From positions 1 through 53,906 of the forward strand of contig JAGREE010000047.1 of NCBI GenBank assembly GCA_020446675.1: 53,906 nt of DNA, written 5' to 3'. Numbering within the stretch: position 1 is the stretch's first letter; each line of letters begins with the position of its first letter. Source of the DNA: Alphaproteobacteria bacterium. Lineage in GTDB: Bacteria > Pseudomonadota > Alphaproteobacteria > Sphingomonadales > Emcibacteraceae. Below, piece after piece: positions 8,353 to 16,742 of the stretch. The position numbers and the translations under genes are program-made. The notes beneath the pieces are model-generated. The model had not been told where the DNA came from. It made no database searches and saw only the letters and a program-made list of their open reading frames with translations.

Positions 8353-8709
8353 TCAGTTAATATTGATCGTGCCCAATATTTTTCCGCTGTAGCCGATCAG
8401 AAGTATTTTTTGAATTCTCCCTTCTTTACCAATACTTACAAGCATTCCTCTATCATTGCTGCTAACGGACAGAACCTCTTCGCCTGCTTCCAGAGGTAAA
8501 TCCAGCTTGAATGGCTTTATATTTTCGGAAACTATACTCTGTGAAGACTGATATTTATCAACCAATGCTGCTTCTGCGCTCTTTTGGTCGTTATATTTCA
8601 TTATAGAGGCCGTAATGATTAAAATGACCATGGCGACAATTAATATTCCCAAAGTTATCACTATTCCCTTGAGTAATCTGTAATTTTTTGGCATTGGTTC
8701 TTCTGTCAT
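8353..8709 (-). CDS. Small single-pass membrane protein (DUF6476-like)
   Basis: A 118-residue protein with a short N-terminal tail, one transmembrane helix (about residues 12-35, GIVITLGILIVAMVILII) and a periplasmic domain of beta character (VLSVSSNDRGMLVSIGKEGRIQ). It resembles the uncharacterised DUF6476 proteins found in alphaproteobacteria beside rluD. The start codon at 8709 overlaps the divergent rluD start codon by two bases. An ATG five codons later (8694) would leave a short gap and is a fair alternative. Neither start has a strong Shine-Dalgarno. Function unknown; assignment to the family is from memory of the pattern. Confidence 0.65.
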   Translation of the reverse strand: MTEEPMPKNYRLLKGIVITLGILIVAMVILIITASIMKYNDQKSAEAALVDKYQSSQSIVSENIKPFKLDLPLEAGEEVLSVSSNDRGMLVSIGKEGRIQKILLIGYSGKILGTININ

Positions 8710-9733
8710 GATAAAGCAAGCACCTAATAAATATGAAACAGTAGTCGAAGAAAGCGATCAGGGCCAGCGCCTTGATAAATTTCTTAGCCTAAAACTGGAC
8801 ACTATCAGTCGTTCCCGTCTTAAAAGTCTGATCACAGAAGGTCAAGTTTTAATGACAAAGGATGACAAGATTATGAACGACCCTTCACATAAAGTGAAGG
8901 CAGGTGAAACATTTTCGGTTGAAATTCCAGAAATTATTGAGCCGGAACCGGAAGGGGAGGATATCCCACTTGATATTCGCTATGAGGATGATGACTTGCT
9001 GGTTCTCTATAAACCGGCAGGATTGGTTGTGCATCCAGCGCCCGGGAACAACACCGGTACATTGGTAAATGCTCTTATTCATCATTGCGGTGACAGCCTT
9101 TCAGGCATCAATGGTGTCAGACGACCGGGCATTGTTCACAGGATAGATAAGGATACAAGCGGATTGATGGTCGTCGCGAAATCAGATGTTGCACACAAAG
9201 GACTTTCAAAGCAATTCGCAAAACATACTATTGAACGCGCTTATCTGGCTATTTGCTGGGGCGTTCCTAATCCAACCAGTGACACTATAGATCTGCCACT
9301 GGGACGCGATTCCAAAAACAGATTAAAAATAGCTGTTCGTGAAGGCGGAAAAGAAGCAATAACCCACTATCAGGTTGTAAAAAGACTTGAGCCGCCAAGA
9401 AAAGTCACATCACGATCAAATGTGATGCAGGGCATTGCGCCTAGCCTTTCACTGGTTGAATGCAGGCTCGAAACCGGACGGACGCATCAGGTAAGAGCAC
9501 ATATGGCCCATATCGGCTATCCACTTGTTGGTGACCCGCTTTACAGCAGAAGAAATAACCCACAAAAAAACTTCTCCGACCGGGCAAAAGAGGCCCTATC
9601 ATTGTTTAAAAGACAGGCTCTTCACGCATATCTGATAGGTTTTGTCCATCCTGTTACCAAGGAAACCTTGACATTTGAAACAGAATTACCAAATGATATG
9701 AAATGCCTGATAAATGCATTAGAGGCCGCCTAA
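8708..9733 (+). CDS. rluD: RluD-type 23S rRNA pseudouridine synthase
   Basis: RluA-family synthase; RluD converts uridines 1911, 1915 and 1917 in helix 69 of 23S rRNA. An S4 RNA-binding domain (about 15-75, GQRLDKFLSLKLD) precedes the catalytic domain with VNALIHHC and the catalytic aspartate in RPGIVHRIDKDTSGL. The C-terminal ETGRTHQVRAHMAHIGYPLVGDPLY block is also present. Length 341 is typical. The ATG has no Shine-Dalgarno and sits against the divergent neighbour's ATG, so the mRNA may be leaderless or the promoter may lie inside the neighbour. It is followed after 61 bases by rpoH, an arrangement common in alphaproteobacteria. Confidence 0.93.
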   Translation: MIKQAPNKYETVVEESDQGQRLDKFLSLKLDTISRSRLKSLITEGQVLMTKDDKIMNDPSHKVKAGETFSVEIPEIIEPEPEGEDIPLDIRYEDDDLLVLYKPAGLVVHPAPGNNTGTLVNALIHHCGDSLSGINGVRRPGIVHRIDKDTSGLMVVAKSDVAHKGLSKQFAKHTIERAYLAICWGVPNPTSDTIDLPLGRDSKNRLKIAVREGGKEAITHYQVVKRLEPPRKVTSRSNVMQGIAPSLSLVECRLETGRTHQVRAHMAHIGYPLVGDPLYSRRNNPQKNFSDRAKEALSLFKRQALHAYLIGFVHPVTKETLTFETELPNDMKCLINALEAA

Positions 9734-9794
9734 TTACTGCCCTAATCTTCAGATAGGCTTAAAATGAAAAAAAGGATCAGGGGTAACAAGCAAA

Positions 9795-10685
9795 ATGGCA
9801 GAAAATAATTTACCGACGTTGTCGCCGGAAGGCAGTCTTACAAGCTACCTGCATGAAATTCGTAAATTTCCGATGCTTAAGGCTGACGAGGAATTTATGC
9901 TGGCAAAAGCCTGGACTGAGCATGGTGACACGGACGCTGCCCATAAGTTGGTAACATCCCATCTTAGACTGGTAGCAAAAATTGCCATGGGATATCGTGG
10001 ATATGGATTACCTATTGGTGATCTTATTTCCGAAGGTAATGTCGGCATGATGCAGGCGGTGAAACGGTTTGATCCGGATAAAGGCTTCAGGCTGGCAACC
10101 TATGCCATGTGGTGGATTAAAGCATCTATCCATGAATATATTCTGCGATCCTGGTCACTTGTTAAGATCGGCACCACCGCCGCACAGAAAAAATTATTTT
10201 TTAACCTGCGTCGTATCAAAGGGCAGCTTGAAGCGATTGATGACGGGGACTTAAACCCGGAACAGGTAAAGGAAATTGCTGATAAACTTGATGTAAAGGA
10301 AGATGAAGTGGTGCAGATGAACCGCCGTATGGCCGGTGGTGATCATTCCCTTAATGCACCAATGCGCGCCGATATTGAAGGCGAATGGCAGGATTGGCTG
10401 GTCGACGAGAACACCCCTGATCAGGAAACCGCCTATGCCGATAACGAGGAAATGGATTACAGACGTGGACTAATGGCTGATGCCATGAGCACATTGAATG
10501 AGCGTGAGCAGCATATTATTACCGAGCGCAGATTAAGTGATAACCCAAAAACACTGGAATCTCTTAGTCTGGAATATAATATCAGCCGCGAACGTGTGCG
10601 CCAGATCGAAGCCCGCGCCTTTGAAAAACTTCAGTCAGCCATGCAAAAAGCCGCCAATGATGACGGAATGATTGATCAGGATTAA
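9795..10685 (+). CDS. rpoH: RpoH heat-shock sigma factor (sigma-32)
   Basis: A 296-residue group 3 sigma factor that directs RNA polymerase to heat-shock promoters. Region 1.2/2.1 begins at LTSYLHEIRKFPML. Region 2 includes LRLVAKIAMGYRGYGLPIGDLI and FDPDKGFRLATYAMWWIKASIHEYI. The RpoH box QKKLFFNLRRIK follows, and region 4.2 ends with ISRERVRQIEARAFEKLQ. The RpoH box separates it from RpoD. A purine-rich GGATCAGGGG precedes the ATG by about 10 bases. It ends nine bases from the convergent purA with no terminator visible. A promoter matching the alphaproteobacterial RpoH consensus lies upstream of ftsH in this same window. I saw no clear RNA-thermometer hairpin at the start. Confidence 0.96.
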   Translation: MAENNLPTLSPEGSLTSYLHEIRKFPMLKADEEFMLAKAWTEHGDTDAAHKLVTSHLRLVAKIAMGYRGYGLPIGDLISEGNVGMMQAVKRFDPDKGFRLATYAMWWIKASIHEYILRSWSLVKIGTTAAQKKLFFNLRRIKGQLEAIDDGDLNPEQVKEIADKLDVKEDEVVQMNRRMAGGDHSLNAPMRADIEGEWQDWLVDENTPDQETAYADNEEMDYRRGLMADAMSTLNEREQHIITERRLSDNPKTLESLSLEYNISRERVRQIEARAFEKLQSAMQKAANDDGMIDQD

Positions 10686-10694
10686 ATTTCCCTA

Positions 10695-12002
<1,308 letters not shown>

Positions 12003-12011
12003 TTAAACCTT

Positions 12012-13166
12012 TCATTCGGTTAGTTTATTAATTTTGTCCTCAAGCCAAACAAATTCACAATTCATTCTTGAAGCCTCTGCCTTAATATCTGAGACTTCTT
12101 CCAATCCCTGTATTGTTCTGTATCCCTGGGAATGGAGTGTTGTCAGCAAATCACGGTTGGTGCCAACTGGAACATATATTTTTTTGTCTTTATCAGTAAT
12201 TTCAAGCGCACGCATAAGACTGTCAAGATAAAGGGAAAATCCGGTTGCCGGCTCCCCTTCCCCCAGCTCTGCATTTACAATATACCGCCCACCGCGACCC
12301 AATTCGCCATGAACGCCGCTTGCGAACAGACAGAAACTAATCCCGGTCTGATATTCAAACCCGGTAAATTCGCCAGGATCTACCGTAATGACAAGATCAG
12401 AGGCAACAGCATTAAGGCGCGCAACGAGCTTTGCCAGTTCATTGCACATTTCACGGGCCTCTCTCGGCAGGTTTAATTCTGAAAGAATTTTCAGGCTTTT
12501 TTCAGCAGGTCCAGCTGCCTTGAGCAATGCACGGCTAATCAATCCTATTTCGCCTGCAATATTTGAAAGCTCGCCTATATCCTTTGAATCAAGCGCATGA
12601 CGCACCTGATTGCTCATTTTTGTATTTAGTCCTAGCCCTTCAGTAATTGTTGGAACCAATAGTGGCATAGCCAGATCAATACTGATCTTTTTGGCACCAG
12701 CATCTTTAAGAGCTTCAAATGCCAGCAAGATAATTTCAATATAAGCTTCTGTTGTATTTGAGCCGATAAGTTCGACGCCTGCCTGCGTAAACTGCCTTTC
12801 CGGGCGAAGCTGTGTGCCATTAATTCTCAGCACGTCACCTGCATAACTTAAGCGAAGAGGCCTTGGCGCATTTCCAAGTCGTGTATGTGAAATACGGGCA
12901 ACCTGTCCCGTCATATCTGTACGGACGCCCATCATGCGCTGTGAAGCAGGGTCAAGAAGCCTGAACATATTTCTGGACTGCGCTTTACCGGGGCCAAGTA
13001 ATAGGCTCTCTTCAAATTCGACGAGCGGCGGTAAAATCAGATCATATCCATAAACGGAAAAAATGTTCAGAAGCTTTTCAACTGTTTTCCGCTCATGTGC
13101 AGCATCCCCCACAAGACTATCATGCAGTCCTTCTGGCAGGAGAGCTGTTTCATTAGGTTCAATCAT
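12012..13166 (-). CDS. hisZ: HisZ ATP phosphoribosyltransferase regulatory subunit
   Basis: HisZ is a histidyl-tRNA-synthetase paralogue that binds the short form of HisG and confers histidine feedback control. The 384-residue protein keeps the class II synthetase core: motif 2-like RTDMTGQVARI and LRLSYAGDVLR, and motif 3-like GGRYIVNAELGEGEPATGFSL. The C-terminal anticodon-binding domain is missing, which argues for HisZ rather than HisS. Its presence predicts a short HisG elsewhere in the genome. A promoter (TTGGGA-17-TATAAG) lies about 50 bases upstream. The Shine-Dalgarno is poor. Confidence 0.93.
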   Translation of the reverse strand: MIEPNETALLPEGLHDSLVGDAAHERKTVEKLLNIFSVYGYDLILPPLVEFEESLLLGPGKAQSRNMFRLLDPASQRMMGVRTDMTGQVARISHTRLGNAPRPLRLSYAGDVLRINGTQLRPERQFTQAGVELIGSNTTEAYIEIILLAFEALKDAGAKKISIDLAMPLLVPTITEGLGLNTKMSNQVRHALDSKDIGELSNIAGEIGLISRALLKAAGPAEKSLKILSELNLPREAREMCNELAKLVARLNAVASDLVITVDPGEFTGFEYQTGISFCLFASGVHGELGRGGRYIVNAELGEGEPATGFSLYLDSLMRALEITDKDKKIYVPVGTNRDLLTTLHSQGYRTIQGLEEVSDIKAEASRMNCEFVWLEDKINKLTE

Positions 13167-13209
13167 TCTTTAGTGGTGCCGTCTCAATTTCATTAAAAGA
13201 TTCGAAGTG

Positions 13210-13238
13210 CTTATATCACCTTTAGCATTAATTCCCAA
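13210..13238 (-). promoter_or_regulatory. Predicted promoter for hisZ-purA
   Basis: On the minus strand TTGGGA (13238-13233) and TATAAG (13215-13210) are separated by 17 bases, about 44 bases upstream of the hisZ ATG. It lies just past the serA terminator, so hisZ-purA forms a separate transcription unit. Confidence 0.5.
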
Positions 13239-13259
13239 AAATAAAAGCTGAATTTAAAC

Positions 13260-13288
13260 AAAAAAAGGGAGAGCCCTTAAGCTCTCCC
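13260..13288 (-). terminator. Rho-independent terminator after serA
   Basis: Perfect 8-bp stem GGGAGAGC/GCTCTCCC (13267-13274 and 13281-13288) with a 6-base loop. On the minus strand it is followed by seven U (13266-13260). It lies 38 bases after the serA stop. Confidence 0.9.
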
Positions 13289-13325
13289 GATCAGTAGAAT
13301 GTTTTGGATACAGTTTCTACTAATT

Positions 13326-14903
13326 TTAAAAATTTAATGCTTTAACCCGGCGCACCTGATTAAGCTTGCTGATCTTGGCAATAATTTCAGCCGGCGCTGG
13401 CTGGTCAACCGCCACCAGTGCTATTGCCCGTCCACCTTCATTGTGGCGACCAAGATTAAATGTTGCAATATTCAGATTACCTTCACCAAGAATAGTACCA
13501 AGAGCACCAATAAATCCTGGCTGATCATCATTTGTCGCAAATATCATATTTTCGGTCAGCTCACCTTCAAGACGAATATCATCAACCTGAACAATCCGCG
13601 GACGACGGTCAGCAAACAAAGTTCCTTCAACAGAGAAATCACCTTTATCTGTAACCACAGTCACACTCACAAGAGTATGATAATCCCCTTCACCTTCATG
13701 TTTGCTTTCAATCACATTGATATCGCGGTCTTTTGCAATACTTAAGGCATTGACCATATTAACATTGCCCATCAAAGGACTTAACAGACCTTCAACAACA
13801 ATTGATGTCAATGGGCGGACATTCAGTTCCGTAACATCGCCCTGATATTCAATTTGAATTTCCTTGATAGCGTTTTCGGTCAGTTGACCAACAAAACTGC
13901 CGAGCTGCCTGACCAATGACATATAGGGGCTTAAGCGCTTTGATTCTTCCGCTGTCAGACTTGGCATATTCAGTGCGTTTGTTACGGCGCCATCCAGCAG
14001 ATAATCAGCCATCTGCTCTGCCACCTGAACAGCAACATTGACCTGTGCCTCTGCGGTAGAGGCACCAAGATGCGGTGTGGCCACAACATTTTCATAACCA
14101 AACAGGGCATTTTCCTTGGCTGGTTCAACTTCAAATACGTCAAGCCCTGCACCAGCCACCTTACCGCTGTCGAGTGCGTCTTTTAAGGCAGCTTCATCAA
14201 TAAGACCGCCACGGGCACAATTGATGATGCGCACACCATCTTTCATTTTTGCAAAAGCGTCTTTTCCTAATATGCCACGAGTTGAGTCTGTAAGTGGCGT
14301 ATGAAGCGAAATGAAATCCGCACGCGCCAGAAGCGTATCCAGATCCACTTTTTCGACACCGATTTCCTCAGCTCTTTCTTCTGAAAGAAACGGGTCAAAG
14401 GCAACCACTTTCATTTTAAGGCCAAGAGCCCGGTTCGCAACAATTGCACCGATATTCCCACATCCGATGATACCAAGTGTTTTTGAAGTCAGCTCAACCC
14501 CCATGAAGCGGGACTTTTCCCATTTTCCGGCGTGGGTTGAGGCACTGGCTTCCGGAATTTGCCTTGCAACCGCAAACATCAACGCAATAGCATGTTCAGC
14601 TGTTGTAATGCTGTTGCCGAATGGCGTGTTCATAACAACAACACCATTTGCTGTTGCTGCCGGAATATCCACATTATCAACACCAATACCAGCACGGCCG
14701 ACTACTTTCAGATTTTTTGCTGCGGCCAGAATTTTTGGCGTTACTTTCGTTGCCGAACGGATCGCCAGACCATCATATTGATGAATTTTTTCTTCAAGTT
14801 CTTCTTTTGTCAGACCTACAATCTGGTCGGTTTCAATGCCGCGACGCTCAAAAATTTCTTTAGCTAGCGGGCTTAATTTATCAGAAATAAGTACCTTAAC
14901 CAT
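13326..14903 (-). CDS. serA: D-3-phosphoglycerate dehydrogenase
   Basis: First enzyme of serine synthesis, oxidising 3-phosphoglycerate to phosphohydroxypyruvate with NAD+. The 525-residue long form has a substrate-binding domain split around the NAD domain: VVGRAGIGVDNVDIPAA, the dinucleotide fold GIIGCGNIGAIVANRA, the catalytic Arg in INCARGGLIDE and the catalytic His in VVATPHLGAST. These are followed by an intervening allosteric-substrate domain and a C-terminal ACT domain (DDQPGFIGALGTILGEGNLNIA). The ACT domain implies serine feedback. It lies 36 bases after serC, giving a serC-serA operon closed by a terminator. A Shine-Dalgarno AAAGG precedes the ATG. Confidence 0.97.
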   Translation of the reverse strand: MVKVLISDKLSPLAKEIFERRGIETDQIVGLTKEELEEKIHQYDGLAIRSATKVTPKILAAAKNLKVVGRAGIGVDNVDIPAATANGVVVMNTPFGNSITTAEHAIALMFAVARQIPEASASTHAGKWEKSRFMGVELTSKTLGIIGCGNIGAIVANRALGLKMKVVAFDPFLSEERAEEIGVEKVDLDTLLARADFISLHTPLTDSTRGILGKDAFAKMKDGVRIINCARGGLIDEAALKDALDSGKVAGAGLDVFEVEPAKENALFGYENVVATPHLGASTAEAQVNVAVQVAEQMADYLLDGAVTNALNMPSLTAEESKRLSPYMSLVRQLGSFVGQLTENAIKEIQIEYQGDVTELNVRPLTSIVVEGLLSPLMGNVNMVNALSIAKDRDINVIESKHEGEGDYHTLVSVTVVTDKGDFSVEGTLFADRRPRIVQVDDIRLEGELTENMIFATNDDQPGFIGALGTILGEGNLNIATFNLGRHNEGGRAIALVAVDQPAPAEIIAKISKLNQVRRVKALNF

Positions 14904-14939
14904 AAGGTGTACCTTTCAATTTTAATCAAAATAAAAATA

Positions 14940-16094
14940 TTAATTATAGCTTTTGCGAACTTCGCCGTAGGCCCAGTCTAGCCATGGAGTGAGATCACGA
15001 AGATCCTGTGCTTCAATCGTGGACCCTGCCCAGATACGAAGACCCGCCGGTGCATCGCGATAGGCACCAATGTCATAGGCAACATCCTGCTCATCCAGAA
15101 GCTTTGCAAGCTTCTTAGCGGCAGCAGCTTTATCTTCGTCACTCAGTGCCAGGAACCAGTCAGCCGTTATCTTTAGGCACACTGAAGTATTTGAAACCGT
15201 TTGTGGATCTTCTGCCAAAAAATCAACCCAATCGGTTTTCATAACCCAGTCACGCAGCACAGCTAAATTATCTTCTGATCGATTGATGAGACCTTTTAGC
15301 CCACCAACCTCAAAACCCCAGTTAAGGGTATCCAGATAATCTTCAACGCATAGCATTGAGGGAGTATTGATGGTCGCACCACTGTAGATTTCGCTTATCA
15401 GTTTACCGTTTTTGGTAAGGCGGAATATTTTTGGTAGCGGCCAGGCTGGAGCGTAACTTTCTAGACGCTCAACGGCACGTGGCGACAAAATAAGGATACC
15501 ATGCGCACCTTCACCACCCATAACTTTCTGCCAGGAGAATGTGGCAACATCCAACTTATGCCATGGAAGGTCCATTGCAAAAGCAGCTGAAGTTGCGTCA
15601 CAAATGGTCAGTCCGGCGCGGTTATCAGAAATCCAGTCAGCATTGGGAACCTTTACACCGGACGTCGTCCCATTCCAGGTAAAGACCACATCACGTGACG
15701 GATCAATGACAGATAAATCGGGAAGTTTGCCATATGGCGCTTCAATTTTACGGACGTCGTCAAGCTTAAGCTGTTTTACAACATCTGTAATCCAGCCACT
15801 GCCGAAGCTTTCCCAGGCAAGCATATCAACACCACGCGCACCGAGCATTGACCAAAGGGCCATTTCGACAGCACCAGTGTCAGAACCGGGAACAATACCG
15901 ACAAGATAATCAGCCGGCAGACCCAATAATTCATGGGTTTTATCAATTGCTTCTTTTAAACGGGATTTGCCGATTGCGGCACGATGAGAACGACCAAGTG
16001 GGGCATTTTCTAAATTTTTTATCGTCCATCCCGGGCGTTTCGCACACGGTCCTGACGAAAACAGCGCAGACGCTGGCTTCTTTTCTGGTAACAT
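14940..16094 (-). CDS. serC: Phosphoserine aminotransferase (Methanosarcina/alphaproteobacterial type)
   Basis: PLP-dependent transaminase that converts phosphohydroxypyruvate and glutamate to phosphoserine and 2-oxoglutarate. The 384-residue sequence ([12 protein letters not shown] at the N-terminus, [14 protein letters not shown], the PLP lysine in [15 protein letters not shown]) matches the branch shared by alphaproteobacteria and Methanosarcina rather than the E. coli branch. The frame extends to 16151, but that would reach the predicted transcription start. The ATG at 16094 has an ideal AGGAG 8 bases upstream and matches the family's N-terminus. It is the first gene of serC-serA, preceded by a strong promoter and a structured leader. 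Confidence 0.95.
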   Translation of the reverse strand: MLPEKKPASALFSSGPCAKRPGWTIKNLENAPLGRSHRAAIGKSRLKEAIDKTHELLGLPADYLVGIVPGSDTGAVEMALWSMLGARGVDMLAWESFGSGWITDVVKQLKLDDVRKIEAPYGKLPDLSVIDPSRDVVFTWNGTTSGVKVPNADWISDNRAGLTICDATSAAFAMDLPWHKLDVATFSWQKVMGGEGAHGILILSPRAVERLESYAPAWPLPKIFRLTKNGKLISEIYSGATINTPSMLCVEDYLDTLNWGFEVGGLKGLINRSEDNLAVLRDWVMKTDWVDFLAEDPQTVSNTSVCLKITADWFLALSDEDKAAAAKKLAKLLDEQDVAYDIGAYRDAPAGLRIWAGSTIEAQDLRDLTPWLDWAYGEVRKSYN

Positions 16095-16150
16095 TTTATG
16101 TCTCCTATTCCTTCCAGAATAGCTGTCCCCCGTTGGGGAGGGATAGCCCA
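16095..16150 (-). promoter_or_regulatory. Structured 5' leader of serC, candidate cis-regulatory RNA
   Basis: The roughly 56-base leader between the predicted transcription start and the serC ATG can form two hairpins. One is TCCCC/GGGGA (16135-16139 with 16126-16130), with an alternative longer pairing of GGCTATCCC with GGGACAGCT. The other is CTATTC/GAATAG (16117-16122 with 16105-16110), whose 3' arm abuts the AGGAG ribosome site. This layout would let structure control ribosome access. A serC RNA motif is known upstream of alphaproteobacterial serC genes; whether this leader belongs to it needs a covariance-model test. Confidence 0.4.
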
Positions 16151-16156
16151 CAGCGG

Positions 16157-16184
16157 ACTATAGTGAAGTAAATTGAATTGTCAA
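16157..16184 (-). promoter_or_regulatory. Strong predicted promoter for serC-serA
   Basis: Consensus -35 TTGACA (16184-16179) and -10 TATAGT (16162-16157) with a 16-base spacer lie in the 114-base gap between the DUF6702 stop and serC. This is the closest match to the sigma-70 consensus I found in the window. Confidence 0.75.
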
Positions 16185-16208
16185 TCAGGAGATTAAAAAA
16201 TGAAAAAT

Positions 16209-16742
16209 TTAATTTTCAAACGGGTAGTCACCCGTCCTTCCATTAAAGGAAATCTGGTACATTTTGCTGTCTTTCTGGAAAGTATGGCTTTTCACTTTTC
16301 CGTCCAGCTTCAGGTTAACAGTATTGCTTTGGTCATCAAAAAGGTCCTGCAGAATCCGATCGGCAATGATCAGAGTCTCCTGTCCTTCCTGTAGGGGTGC
16401 TTCCTGATATACAAAAATATTATCAAGGGTCACTTCCACAGCAATCCAGTTAAGGGGAATCATATTTCCATCTGGAGAATAGATAGCGAATGCCTGAACA
16501 ATATAATCTTTCAGAAATGATTCGATCACCTCATCCGAAAGTTCACCATCAGATCCCCGATATCGCATCAGCAGATCTTCAATATCATGAGTAAATATCC
16601 GGTGGATAACTTCGATTGTTCCTTTTGTCGGCTGTAACTCAATCTGCGTAAAAGATGCATAAAAGCGATGTGCGTGCCCGTTACCGGCCACGCACAATGT
16701 AATCATTATTATCAGTAATCTAGAAAATTTTCTAAAAGACAC
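16209..16742 (-). CDS. DUF6702 family exported protein
   Basis: A 177-residue protein with an N-terminal signal peptide (positive start, hydrophobic LLIIMITLCVAGNGHA, likely cleavage after HA at about residue 24) and a beta-rich domain containing HRFYASFTQIELQPT and HRIFTHDIEDLL. This resembles DUF6702, a small periplasmic family of unknown role. It starts with GTG overlapping the upstream metallopeptidase stop by one base (TAGTG), so the two genes are translationally coupled and probably act together in the periplasm. The pairing is the only functional clue. No lipobox or metal motif is visible. Confidence 0.75.
   Translation of the reverse strand: MSFRKFSRLLIIMITLCVAGNGHAHRFYASFTQIELQPTKGTIEVIHRIFTHDIEDLLMRYRGSDGELSDEVIESFLKDYIVQAFAIYSPDGNMIPLNWIAVEVTLDNIFVYQEAPLQEGQETLIIADRILQDLFDDQSNTVNLKLDGKVKSHTFQKDSKMYQISFNGRTGDYPFEN

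Noticed and set aside
14311..14781. 156-residue open frame opposite serA
   Set aside because: Antisense to the conserved NAD domain of serA; composition is typical of a shadow frame.
16095..16151. Upstream start for serC at 16151
   Set aside because: It would lie at or before the predicted transcription start, its extra residues do not match the family, and the ATG at 16094 has an ideal Shine-Dalgarno.
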